A DNA stretch of 64,000 nt from Steinernema hermaphroditum (taxonomy: Eukaryota; Nematoda; Chromadorea; Rhabditida; Steinernematidae), in the NCBI GenBank assembly GCA_030435675.1, contig CM059622.1:15872001-15936000 (forward strand), written 5' to 3'. The translations under genes and the position numbers were made by a program. Shown here in pieces: positions 43,701 to 54,979 of the stretch (position 1 is the stretch's first letter; every line of letters begins with the position of its first letter). The notes beneath the pieces were generated by a model. That model was not told where the DNA came from. It was given only the letters and a program-made list of their open reading frames with translations, and did no database searches.

Positions 43701-44031
43701 CGGTGACGAAGTGCTGTTCTACATGTTCTACAACTTATGCGGAGAGATCCACCAGTTCACCGCAGCTAATGTACTGTACTCCCGCGGATGGCGCTATCAC
43801 AAGAAGCACCAGATCTGGATGACTCGGTTTCCTTCCGATGTCATGGAACAGTCCGCTCATCACGAGCGGGCAGTCTACACGTTCTTCAGCACCCTACTGT
43901 GGGCGAAGGTTAGTTCTGAGTAGTAGCTCTCTTCTGATCTGTGATTGTAGGTGACGAAGGAAATGACCGTTTTCTTCGAAGACCTCGAGTGCCAGCCGAT
44001 CGTTCCCGATGTGGAGGACGCGTCATTTTAG
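40762..44031 (+). CDS. ntl-2: CNOT2 (CCR4-NOT subunit) with an internally amplified exon pair
   Basis: Supported exons: 40762-41019, 41062-41193, 41244-41281, 41327-41470 (with the EEFPALNSS motif of CNOT2), then repeat exons 41535-41664, 41713-41768, 41818-41929, 41975-42030, 42080-42188, 42242-42306, 42357-42465, 42519-42583, 42633-42723, then 42771-42911. The NOT-box exons are 43512-43908 and 43951-44031. The C-terminus (DEVLFYMFYNLCG, LYSRGWRYHKKHQIWMTR, ERAVYTFFSTLLW) is the NOT2/3/5 domain. The repeat exons encode about four copies of a roughly 58-residue unit (VHAVVPERPTRQVVSS... then ISGIPEVRGSSALL...). Exons between 42911 and 43512 are unresolved. The protein scaffolds mRNA deadenylation. 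A 24-nt duplication at 41511-41534 repeats the acceptor of the first repeat exon in frame. Confidence 0.85.
41535..42723 (+). repeat. Tandem array of a two-exon module in the CNOT2 gene
   Basis: Units start at 41535, 41818, 42080, 42357 and 42633 (spacing about 262-283). Each has exon a (phase 2 in, phase 0 out), a roughly 45-55-nt intron, exon b (56 or 65 nt) and a second intron with GTAA(T/C)TT...CCAG. The last unit is partial and its exon a runs into unique sequence. Introns and exons are both conserved, so whole DNA segments were duplicated. Confidence 0.88.
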
Positions 44032-44180
44032 TACGACTGCTGTTATTGTTGTGTTATTGCATTGCTTTCGGATGCTTCATTTCGTATCCTGTGTTTATAG
44101 TGTCATGTATCGCTCGTTGATGCATATAAAACGTACTAACTGTTAATTTCTGAGACATTTATTATGACCAAATCACTATC

Positions 44181-44679
44181 TTAACAACTACTATCGCTGT
44201 AGGTTCCATTGAAGAAGCGATAATCCGGGCTTCGTCCCTTCATCGACGAAGAGTAACTGTCGTTCCCAATCGGCCATTTCTTCTTCTTGCAGCTGGAGAG
44301 CATCGAGAGGATGCCGACGCAGATTCCTTGGACATCGAGCGTAGGGCTCCATCCATCGCCCAGCGTTGAGATGCAGATGTGTCCGTTGGAGTAGACGTGT
44401 GGGTTACAGGGGACCTGTTCGCTGATGAACACGACCTAAAGACCCGTTTGCTATGGATAGAAAGGATGGATTCACCTCTGGGGGCTTGAAGGGATAGTCG
44501 TCGGTGAACTTGACGCGAAGCACGTACTCCTCTCCCTCGTAGATCGTTCCCTGGGCGGCCTTGACGTTGATGAACCACATCTTCGCGTCCTCGGCCGTCT
44601 TCTCCATGTCGAGAGTCATGCCATGCGGAGGGTTCTCGGCGAAGCGTTTCAGCTCCATTTTGATGCGGAAGATTGCCAT
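44181..44679 (-). CDS. ubc-16: Ubiquitin-conjugating enzyme, UBE2W type, copy B
   Basis: Exons 44679-44476 and 44435-44181 encode 152 residues with the same intron position as copy A. The active-site cysteine in SNGHICIST, YPFKPPEV and the FFNGTYSDSSC end are retained. The N-terminus is shorter (MAIFRIKMELKR). Exon 1 and the intron are almost identical to copy A, but the last about 50 residues differ at many positions. No trans-splice-like acceptor matching copy A is seen in front of the ATG. Confidence 0.9.
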
Positions 44680-44982
44680 GGCTAAAGTTGTTGGTGAAAG
44701 AAGGCGAAAGACAACTGAAGATCAGCGAAGATGATGGCGCTTCATGTGGAATATTGTGTCATTATAACACATCAGATGTTAGTGAGATTTCGTTTCGGGA
44801 GTTACCATCTTCTACCTCAGCCGCTAGGCTCTTATTGCACTCAATAGTGGCATCAGAATGACATGGGATAACTCTGCCCAAGTGTGGCGTTAGCTACGGC
44901 TCTTTGTAAGTGAAACCTTCCAATACGACCATTAAAAACAAATTTACAAGGCACAACCCGCTATGAAACAACGAAAACAACA

Positions 44983-47900
44983 TTACAACAGAGAGTTCGC
45001 TAATCGATCGTGCGGATTCGTGTACAGATTCATCTTCATCTCGTCGATCGAGTCGTCGTTGTACTCGTCTTCCGTCATGATGTGCATCATGTCGTCGCCG
45101 GAGATCTTGTGGAAGTTCCGAGTGCGTGAGCAGTTACGGTGGACGTTGACGCCGATGCAGATGAAGATCGGTGTGAGGATGAGCACCGTTGAGAGGAAGA
45201 TGAACGTGGGAATGGACTAAAGACAAGCCTTAGATTTAGATTTCTTGTGGTGTAAACGTACTTTTTCCTTCTTCTTGATCTTCGGCTCTGTTGTGGTCTC
45301 CTCCTCCTCGTCTTCCTCTTCGGAAGAGTAGTCGTCCTCTTTTGACTCAGCGGGCTTTTTCGACTCTACCGTCTCGATCTTGAAGGGGAGTCCGTGAGCG
45401 TCGAATAGTTCCTTGTCGTTGGCGTAGAAGCCGAGCTTCTTGCCGAAGAGGTGTAGGAAGATTTCGTTGGCGTTGTAGTAGGTGGCCCATTTGACTGGGA
45501 AATCGAAGGGTTGTGTGATCAGTTTGATGTAGAGCTCCTCTGAAATGGGTGGTATAAAGGCTGGTCCTAGTCAGAACAGAATTCGAGAATTCGGCATTCA
45601 CAGAAACCGAGGGGAGATCACAACTGTCTTTTAGAAATTGCCGGTTTAGCTGCTTTAAACCCTCTATTCCACGAGTAGAACCTACCAGTTCTGTTCCTTC
45701 CCACAACAGGGCACTTATCGAACACCTTCTTCGCCGCTCTGTCGATAAAATTCAGCGCGGTCAGAGCGATTCTCTCGGCATAGTCCCTGGCCAAGTCATG
45801 GTCAAGCTCCGCCCGTATCTCGATTTCCTTCTTGTACTCCGACCGCTTCCGCGCCAACTGCTTCAGAACCGTCGTCGTAATCGTATCTTCGCAATTGTAT
45901 CGGTTGGTGACCTTGTTGAACGCGCCGAGCACGTCCTTGTCAACGGCATTCTCCATCTCCTCCATCACCTTCTTATCCACGTCGAAGCCGATCTTGTGTA
46001 TCTGCCTGGCGCGCTCCCTACCGATCTCTTTGTTGCGCTGGTCCAGCTTGGCCAACTCCTTGTTGTAGTAGTCTTCGGCGGCCACTCCGTTCGTTTGGAC
46101 CATTTCGTTGTATTTGCTGATGACTTTGTCGCGATCCTCGAGTACCCGCGTGAACTTCTTGTGCGCTTCTTGGATGATACGCCGATATTTGTGGAGTTCG
46201 TCTTTCTCCGAGCTGTCCATGTCTAAAAGAGGACTGTCGTTGTTAATGGAGGGAGTCGATGAAGTACCGAAATCGTTAGGGCAGCACACATAGTCGACTG
46301 CCTTGAAGTAGTCGACTCCACATGGCGAGCTCATGGCGAAGGAGTACAGCGTGAACTTCTTGCCTATCTAAATGGGAAGGTTATATTTGCTTGTGAGATC
46401 CTGATCATTTCCGGCTTCAGATGCTTAACCCGATGACTCGGACAGTTCTAACAGTGCTAGTGAACAGTGTTTGCCTAGGCACTAATCCTAAAACTGCAAG
46501 AGACGATTGACGCACATATTATGACCCGCTATGGCTGCACAAACAGCCTTTCGAGAGGCGACTGATGTCACGGGAAATATTGCAAAGTATAGTGCGGTGC
46601 AGAAAGCTAGACTTACTCCTGTAAAACGATGTTTCCCCGTAGAGAACGAACTTTAAGAAACAAGGATCATAGTGTCTGAAAGCGCTTTTCAAAAGACATA
46701 GGAACACGAAAAGTTGCGCTCTCAAAGTGCACCTATCTGTCTAGACAAAAGGGTCTTGTTTGTTGCGGTGTCCAAAATGAAATGTTGATCTCAAGGGTTG
46801 GCGACCTCAAGGAGGCCATCTAAAATGACAATAGTGAAATCTCGTTAGAGATGCTTATGAATCTATGCAATTCGGAAGAGTTGCCAAATGCCAAACGCTC
46901 AAAACTCAAAATGTCACTCAAAATCCACACGAGTTTAAAGTTATGCTTTCAAAAGGAGTATATAATGATCTTTCTTTTTGCTGACCATTCATTGCTGCTG
47001 TACGGCTGCTTGCTGCAATCAAAAAATGGGTCTATGCCAAAATTTTTCAAAAATATTTCTCAATGAACTCGAAACGGAACCTTGTACAAATCAAAAGATT
47101 CATTATGGCTAAACCGATTCTTTGTATTGCACAATGGAAACCCGATAAAAGTTGTCTTTCTCTTTTTATCTTTTTCTAAGAGTTTTTTTCCCCATGCCGT
47201 CAATAGAATGGGTTTAGTGTTCCCCTTTTTATCAATACATGACCGTAAATGTTGCAATCTTTTAGACCGCAATTGCGACGTAAAATTAAATGAAAGAAAA
47301 AGAGACGTTGTGGAAAGGAAACTTCTCAAGACATCTGTTCCAGAATTTCAATCTTAAAACATCTCTTAATTAATAAACGGATCAAAGAAGATAAGTTTTG
47401 AGGAAATGTGCCAGACAAGTTTCCAAAAAGAAGACTTCTTATCTTTCCCATTGTACAGTTCTTACATTTCGTAGGGTCCTTTCCTTCTTCGATAATCTCT
47501 AAGCATAGTGATCTGTTTATTAATCAAAATGAGCAGGAGAAAGCTCCATGTACATAGTGGTGGAGGTTTTTTTGAATAGAGATGCATCAGTATGTTGGCT
47601 GGCTTCGATGCAGATGAATAATTTCAAACACATGGAATTGTAATGCTGTTTCCAGCGAGAAAAACGAATGGATCGGCGCTGGTCAGAAGAAGACAAAACC
47701 AATGAGTCAGCATCGTAGAATTCTCTATAGTCATGCCTTGGAATAGTCTTCCAATTTTGAATCGAAGTAATAAGGCCCATTTACTTGGACACTTTTAGGC
47801 ATAACGACTTACCTCACTGCAATGTTTCTCGGCCGTCGACTTCCAATAGTCCTTCTGGTAGCATGCATCGAAATCGGCCTTCTTTTCGGTTTTCCTGTAG

Positions 47901-48339
47901 GGACATCCCTGAGGATGATAGACGATTTCAGTGCTGAACTTTCCTTCTAAATGGTCTTCATAGATAGATGAAGATCACCTCAACACTAACCGACACATCT
48001 CCACGGCTTTACAGTCAGTTTCAGTCCGCTGGGAATGTTCTTGGGATACGTTACCCAGTCGCCAAGAACGATCTCATGTGCAGCCTCCACAACGGAAGTG
48101 ATGTTACGATTGGAATATCTCAGCCGACAATATCGAAGCACATCCAACGTGCTGTCCGTGTAGTAGGCGAGCTTTCCCGGATCGGTGATCCACTTAAGGT
48201 CTTCCGTGAGGTATCGACTACGGTATCCGTCGGCCATGGCGACCATCGGGGCGAAGGCGCCTTCTTCAGCGCGCCGGGAGCCATAAGCCTCGGGCAACGC
48301 GCCATACAGGGCAAGAAGCGCCAGAACCGCAAGCCGCAT
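44983..48339 (-). CDS. apl-1-like: APP-like protein with E1 and E2 domains, cysteine-depleted E1
   Basis: Exons 48339-47991, 47946-47813, 46367-45686, 45539-45262 and 45216-44983 encode 558 residues. Order: signal peptide; E1 (APMVAMADGYRSRYLTED..., HPQGCPYRKTEK, KDYWKSTAEKHCSE, MSSPCGVDYFKAVDYVCCPND); E2 with the long charged helices (RRIIQEAHKKFTRVLEDRDK, RERARQIHKIGFDVDKKV, DLARDYAERIALTALNFID); an acidic Glu/Thr-rich juxtamembrane region; one membrane helix (about 485-504); and a 54-residue tail ending near LYTNPHDRL. Compared with canonical apl-1, several growth-factor-like-domain cysteines are replaced (CGYRNQ to DGYRSR; a DWC-type site to DWV) and the tail motif is NPxD, not NPxY. Intron 46368-47812 is 1.4 kb. 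Confidence 0.88.
46688..46778 (+). repeat. Dispersed repeat, copy 2
   Basis: Matches 9378-9470 with few differences (ACGAAAAGTTGCGCTCT, TATCTGTCTAGACA). Located inside the large intron of the long APP-like gene. Confidence 0.6.
46963..47010 (+). repeat. Dispersed repeat shared with 49000-49045 (inverted)
   Basis: GATCTTTCTTTTTGCTGA, CATTCATTGCTGCTGTACGG here; the reverse complement, with small changes, is at about 49000-49045. It lies close to the other dispersed repeat and may be part of the same element. Confidence 0.5.
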
Positions 48340-50394
48340 GCTTGATCGACTGTGACTGTTCACGCAAAGGGCGGCGGCGGCGAAGAAGAAGAAGAGGAGG
48401 CTCTACGGCGGCGGCGGCGGCGGAGAAACGTCGCGCGGGAGGAACACAGAAACTAATCGATAAAGGGTCAGAGAGCGGCTTGACCGCCTCGATCGGTGCT
48501 GTTTGCATATCGATGCTCTTTTGGGAGCGATGGAGAGGGACGTGGCGGTGAGGGCCTCGCACCTGGAAACAGGTGTTATAGGCGAAAGAAGGTTGAAATA
48601 GAGCATCCAATTGCTCATATCGTACTTGGCCGGAAACTCAGGTATCGCTGATGTGCTTCTGGTGGCTTGCAGAAGACTACATATTGTTTCCGTGGGACCG
48701 GTTTTGTGAAAAACAATGAATTACCAGATGGCGGTGAGAGGTATCGAAGGGAAGGCTGTGATGGAAACAGTTTGTTATTCAGTTTGAAGGGATGGTGTTG
48801 TCACAACAAGTCCCTCAATAAGACGTCCAAATGCCCTTTCCTTCTTTTTCGTCAAACGACCATAAAAACACCAAGGGTGAACGTAGTGCCTGAATCTTGC
48901 AAGGGTTTATAGCTTCGCTCGCTAAGCGACCCTTTTAAGTCAAACCTATTCAGTCGAAACGACCTCAAGAGGACCTCATCAACACTGGCTACCGTATAGC
49001 AGCAATGAATGCTCAGCAAAAAGAAAGATCTTCTGGGGAGAACAGTCAAATTCGCAGCCACAATTAGTCCCACTTTCCAGGTGCAAGATCCTACTATACT
49101 GTATGGAATATGGAGATAGTGTAAGGTCGATGTGTCCGCATGAGGCTGTACGATTATGCTTAAAACATCTCCTCTCCGCCAGTAATGATGAGTAATAGAT
49201 TCGCACGGCCGTTAAGTGTGTTCTCATATGTAAATAGCGACATATCCCGATTTACGACCTTTCCCGCCCGATTCGAATTGCACGCCAAAGAGTGGGGTGT
49301 AATACGGCGATGGAGCTCGTTCCGATCGGTTTTTTGAAGGTCGTGGCGCGAGAGATCGCAACCTTCTTCGCGCATCAGTTGTTAATTGGTCACACGTAGA
49401 GAAGGAGGGGGAGTGGGCAAGGTGCGCAAACAGGTAATTGCGTCTCATGGGCATTGATTGGTATAAGGGGTTTGCAATGTAGTGATAGTATCGATGCAAA
49501 GTTGATCGATTGGATACATAGTCAAAACTACTAGAAAAGCGGACCATGTTTCTGCAGTTTCTATTCATCTGCTAACCGTAAAATATCTCGCCAGAAATTG
49601 TATGATACCGTATCATAGACGTGCACTTACAAAAGCAAATAAACAGTGCAGGTGCACTTTAAAGACATATCAAAACATGATGATTGGGCAAGTTCAATGT
49701 TTTGATTCTGTGTACGCGCTCCATGTTCCAGCAAAATGCTCATTTAACATGTTTGACCCTGCTCTTGTAAGAACTCACAAGCATCCAATGAGATGTCTCT
49801 ATTGCATCCCCAAGATAATAGGCGCTGTCTATTAGGCTTCTATAGAGCGAACTGCAGCGGTCACAACTATTTATCAGGGTTGTGGATTTACATTAAGCAT
49901 TGATTTATTGAATCTGGCCTTTGCTGCCCGCCTTTTCTTTCAACGTCAAGGTCGTCCTTGCTTCGCGCACATCTTCGGTAACATCACAATTGCACCTGCC
50001 TGATTTATGTGCTGACAGCTGCGCATACAGTCGTCGTTAAGGTTGTGCATGCTGATTAATAGTCAAACTCGTACATGAGTGGATGTTTCGTTGAAATAAA
50101 GAAACAAAATAGAAGCTTAACGTAGAGGTTTTCCCTGTTCCGGAATTTCAGTCTCGCATGACATCTAGAATCTCGGACGGGGCACCTGGGAATCGGCAAA
50201 ACTTCGGAAGCGGCAGCGAAAGGTCTACTTTTCTGGGCCTTTAGAGATCACCGAATTATTTCGGAGCTCGCACCTGCATCGAAGAGATGAGTCCGTGGTC
50301 CGAAAGTTACGTATTCTCCCGTGGTGTCGTCCTCAGAGCGTCGGCGACCTTCAGCATGATTTCGCACGCAGCGGGATGCCTGGCATCGGACATC
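48340..50394. other. 2-kb intergenic region upstream of the long APP-like gene
   Basis: Contains a (GGC/GGA)-rich microsatellite-like stretch at 48370-48425 just upstream of the start codon and the inverted dispersed repeat at 49000-49045. No protein or RNA gene recognised. Confidence 0.45.
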
Positions 50395-50482
50395 TTTTCT
50401 CTGCTTCTCTGGAGTGTAGTGATCGCACCGTTGCAACCGAACGGTCGCGCCCCACATAAGTGACCAGCACAGGACGGCTCAT
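50395..50482 (+). promoter_or_regulatory. Promoter of U1 copy e
   Basis: TCTGCTTCTCTGGAGTG, CACCGTTGCAACCGAACGG and TCGCGCCCCACATAAGTG in the usual order, ending 20 nt before the U1 start. Confidence 0.75.
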
Positions 50483-50646
50483 AAACTTACCTGGCTGGGA
50501 TCTCCCCGCGATCAGCAAGGCGGGGAATCCATGGCGAGGCTGGGACATTGCACTTTCGTTCCCGGCTGACCCGTGTGGCAGCTCCGAGTTGGAGTTGGCC
50601 AACAGCTAAATTTTTGAGTCAGGGGACAGCGTTCGCGCTTCCCCGC
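50483..50646 (+). ncRNA. U1: U1 snRNA, copy e
   Basis: 164 nt starting AAACTTACCTGGC with Sm site AAATTTTTGAG and CTTCCCCGC end. One substitution (TTTCGTTCCCGG for TTTCGCTCCCGG) relative to other copies. Followed by ATAAAC, shared with copies a and d. Confidence 0.94.
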
Positions 50647-51333
50647 ATAAACGAATGGTGTCAGAAAGCAGCAAGTTTATAGTCACACGTCATGCAAAAT
50701 GCACAAAGAAGAGCAATATCGTAGTCGTCGCTTCTCTTCTTTCTTCGGCACAGGATACGATATCGAAATGAAAAGCGATCCCATTGGTTTGCGCGGGAGT
50801 TGAAGCGATGAAAAGCTGAATCCAGTCGAGTCGCGGTAGCTCCGTAGACCACAGCTAACGGAACGGAGAGCCATCTTCGATTCGGTAGCTGGCGGCTCCC
50901 TGGTTTTCCAGGCCTTCTGGGAGCCGGGCAATCACTGCGCCAACAGCAAAGTTGCTCTTTTTAATAGATATAATAAATTAGCCCTTTTCCGAATCCCATT
51001 TTTTGAAATGCAATTTGTTAACATATGCACGTGTGCATAATAATTGCGGCTTCGTATTATTTCCAACAAACATTCCCACTGGCGGGTGTCGCCTAAGGCT
51101 AAAAGCCTATAAGTAGCTTGAATAACAAGCTGAGCATATATAAATGCGTGTGATGTAATCCTATAAGTTCCAAGGGGAAGTGTTCCACGTGTATTTTACT
51201 CCTCCTATACAATATTCTTACCTAGTTTCTGATTTAATTTCTCGACGTACCTATTGGCAGAGAAATCCTTGGATTTCACTTCACGCATTGAAGGTCGACG
51301 AAGTGGCCCGAAGAAGTCAACTGAGACTGATTA
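50647..51333. other. Intergenic, nothing recognised
   Basis: No gene or repeat seen. Part probably serves as promoter for the receptor gene at 51334. Confidence 0.5.
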
Positions 51334-53110
51334 ATGATACATAAGCTAATCTGGGAGGTCCTTGACTTCATTCATGACAATCGGATTCAAGTCGCACTTG
51401 TGCTCGGAATTTGCGCCGGTATCATCAACTTCACTCTCGTATCAGTGCTGCTCTATCAACGACACAAATATTCGAAGGTGATCAACACCACTCATCTGAA
51501 ACTCCTTTACTGGCTGTTGTTTCTGATATGGCTGGGCAGTTTGATTAACATACTGCTCGCTCCAGCACTCTTGACAATCTATCACATTGGAAGCGATGAC
51601 CTCATCTGGTACACCAATCATCTGCTTTACTCTCGTTTTCTGACTGTTTCCACGCCTATCAACGTCTGCTCGACGGCACTGGCTATAGACCGCCTGGTGG
51701 CTATAACCATTCCTCTCGCCTACTCCCAGTCATTAAATAAGATCTTGTTCCGATTTGGGTACTATGCGTCGCTGCTTGTGCTCCTCTTTACGTCCTTGAG
51801 CAACCTAGTCAACTACCAACTTATGGAGCGTCTCTTTGGAGAATCGACCGGCACAGAAATTTACTTCAAAGTGTTTACAATTATTCTCACCATCAAGGTC
51901 TATCCGGCATTTCTTGATATCCTATTGAATGTATTATTTCTCGTGCAGTATTACAATTACGCAAAACGGCATCAGAGGCTTTGCCAAGACGGTCAAAGTA
52001 AGAAGGTGAGACAATGCATTCGCTAATCGATTAACTAGGGTTAGTGCGCACCGTTTAAATCAGCTAAATAGGGAGCGTGCACCACAACTGCACCGTTGAT
52101 TTTCTCCTTTGCAATTGCAAGGTCTCCTGGTTTGGTACCCCTGACACCACAAAAAATATGGTATTCTTGTGGTTTTTGACCGTGATTTCTTCTACAAGGA
52201 CATGCCCTTTGTCTCTGATCATCAGTGCTCTCTTCGAACCGCTCTTGGTGAACAGTCGCAATTGTTCCCAGTATATGGAACGTTTGCTTACTGGCCGGCT
52301 TGGTTGGCTCAGCGCCTTGGCTCATTTGAGAGTTTAACCTAGATATTACAGGCTGGGTCCAACGCTCGGTCAAGACCACACACAACTTTTTTTGCTGCGA
52401 ACGGACACCGCCGTCGTGTGTGGTCTGTTATTTCTTGATGAGTTGGGGAGAAAGTTAACGCTAAATTATAAGTGGAGACACTGTTGTCGAATTCATTAGC
52501 CGGAGGTGTGTGGTTAAGATCTGCTCATCAAAAAAACTTATGGCTGTCTATCTTCTACTGGAATTGCATATTGTGGTAGATTCACGGGTCCCGCCACGAA
52601 CACCCTGATTATCAGTATAAAATACGGTAGCGACACGATTGCCCGAGCGACACGAGTGCCCACAACACCGGCTCAGCTTGCTTTACTGCTTTTATTTCTT
52701 TATTGACGATACTTGACCGTGGAGGGCATATAACTCGAAGATGACACATTCCTTTATGAGCATCTAGGATCATGACCCCTAAAACAGCTCTTTATTTGAA
52801 CCATTTGAACCGCTTTTAATTTTAACACCGACCTGTCTCATTTCTATCGCTTGTTTAGATAAACAAGACGATCCTCATTCATGTATTAGCGAAGATAATA
52901 TGCGAATCCATACCATATTCATGCTACATCTACACCGATTACGTTGGAGAGGCTCTGTTTGCGAGCAGAGGATCGGACCTTCTTCAACCGTCATTCTACA
53001 TCTCCAATATAATCACTTGTACGACGATGTTTCATACGTTAAAGCGTAGGCAAAACGTAGTAAACGTATTTGTGAGCGGCACCTCATCCGGACTCCCTTT
53101 GGTGACTTGA
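51334..53110 (+). CDS. Serpentine receptor (chemoreceptor-like), two exons, 307 residues
   Basis: Exon 1 (51334-52005) encodes five membrane helices, including LVLGICAGIINFTLVSVLL, and a DRY-like motif in ALAIDRLVAITIPLAY at the end of TM3. Exon 2 (52859-53110, after TTGTTTAG, phase 0) supplies TM6 and TM7 (KTILIHVLAKIICESI, PSFYISNIITC) and a short tail. The 853-nt intron begins GTGAGA. The IDR motif resembles the Srsx/Sra groups but I cannot fix the family. Likely a G-protein-coupled chemosensory or neuropeptide-type receptor. Confidence 0.8.
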
Positions 53111-54979
53111 AATTAAATTATAAATTTATGGTATAAAACAGATTATGGACATATGCAGATGTTGAATTTCCACGCGACTGGAAACTGGCAAATCAAAAAG
53201 CATTCTTTGAATTGGATCGGTGCCTGGAATGATGACATGGTTCGAAGTTCGTTGGAAGGTTTCCTACCCTGAATGGCAATCCATTAGTCATATTTTTGTA
53301 TTGCAGCAACACCAAAACAACTAGGAGTAGTTTAAACGACATTCAACAATAAGCGATCATATCTTCTCGCGAGTCTATTAATGTAGGCGTCACAGGATCA
53401 AAGACGAAAGAATACATGTGGAACTGGTAAACAAAATAGTTAGCAGCTGAGCCGTGCACAGTTTCAAAATGTCAAACTGACGTTTGAGCAACGTTCAGAA
53501 TCATCATGTGACGGGGGATGGTTGGAGCACTTTTGTTCAACTGGAAGTCAAGTCACGTCTTGTACATACATCTTTTAACAGCTTGTTAGTTAAACGGAAG
53601 GCACAATTTTGTGTGTGCATTCGTTGTTTTTTTTTTCAATCAATCGGAAGTGTACACACATATGAGGGACTGAAGAACACTAGGCAGATGGACGAGGACC
53701 ACCAGTAGGGCTGGCATTCGAGTCAGAAAACGTCGAGTCATCGAGTCGAATCGACTCGAAGTGCCAACCACCACCATCATCGTCGCGCGTCGTTCCACTG
53801 GGCACACTGAAATAAATTTCGGCGACAGAGCGACGCGAATTCGCCGCTGTGTGTGTTCTCTCAAAACAGCTCCAACGAACCCGCATGGCTGTCCGATCGA
53901 TGTTGACGGACGCCACCTCTCGCGATAGTTCACTGTTCTCGCCGTGTTTTGCCGTTTTGTTGTGGAATGAGATGTGTACAAGGCCTGGCCAGATTTCTGT
54001 CACACCGAAAATCGAGACGGTGAACTAATTAGAGCAAAGAAAGGGTGGCAAATTCAAGATAATTCCCTTCTTCTTCAGAGTTCTTGAACTCAAGATTTTC
54101 AATTCAAGCAATTTTTTGGGTTTCCAACACCTGGCTGATCATCGAATAAAGTTGTTTAGCGGTAATGCATGTGTTGAAAGTGCAATACGAGCTTCCCAAC
54201 AATTTTGATTTTCAGGTAGTCAAACCGCCTCATTGACGTCGATATATTCGAGCCCAGATAGTTTGCAAATGTGAGTATTTACATTGATTATTGGCCAAAT
54301 AAGTGAACGAAATGATTCCTTTTAATAGGGAATGTCGCCTTTGTGGGCATGGTTATTAAGTTCCCTGTAAGAAGACAATGAACACATCAAAGATAATCAA
54401 TAATACTCAACAAAAAACAACACTTGTTAGCCATTAACACCTAGGAAATCGCTAAAGGCTGGGCCACACTACTGAGACACAGGCTCACAAGTATAGCCCA
54501 GCCTTAAGAGGTTATTGCTTAGGAAAACTAGGAAAGGTAGGAGGTCAGGAAAACACTAACGGTTACCACAAAATGGAATCGCATAAGACAAGTGGATTAC
54601 GATCCAATATTTTCGAGTTCACCAAAAAGACGACCGATACTACGTTATCGATGGCTATCCTGGCCTGAACGAAACGACTTTCCCAAGAACTGGAACGATA
54701 AAACTATTAACTGAAATACATCCTTAGGGTAAGTAGCATGGTAGTTATGGGTCCTCCATTTGTGTCGGTGACGATCGGTCGGGTCATCCTCAGAAATGAG
54801 TTGAGTAAGCGGTCGTTCTTGGCCATTTGTCGGTTCAGTGATTGCTACGGCTTCCAGCAGGCCTGGAACACTAGGGTTCTCAGTTAAATTCAATGGAGAT
54901 TCATAGCCAACTGCGACATTTTGTTCTCAGTGAAATGGCTGAATTCTGACCAAAGCTCAGAAGGTCAAAGTTGGGAGCC
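53111..54979. other. Intergenic, nothing recognised
   Basis: A minus-strand frame at about 53680-54003 is rich in charged residues but lacks a domain or clean splice sites. The words AAGGCTGGGCCACACT (about 54455) and TAGCCCAGCCTTAAG (about 54497) form an imperfect inverted repeat that could fold as a hairpin. Confidence 0.4.

Noticed and set aside
52041..52385. Minus-strand frame of 114 codons inside the receptor intron
   Set aside because: No domain, no splice context, and lies within an intron whose flanking exons clearly join in phase.
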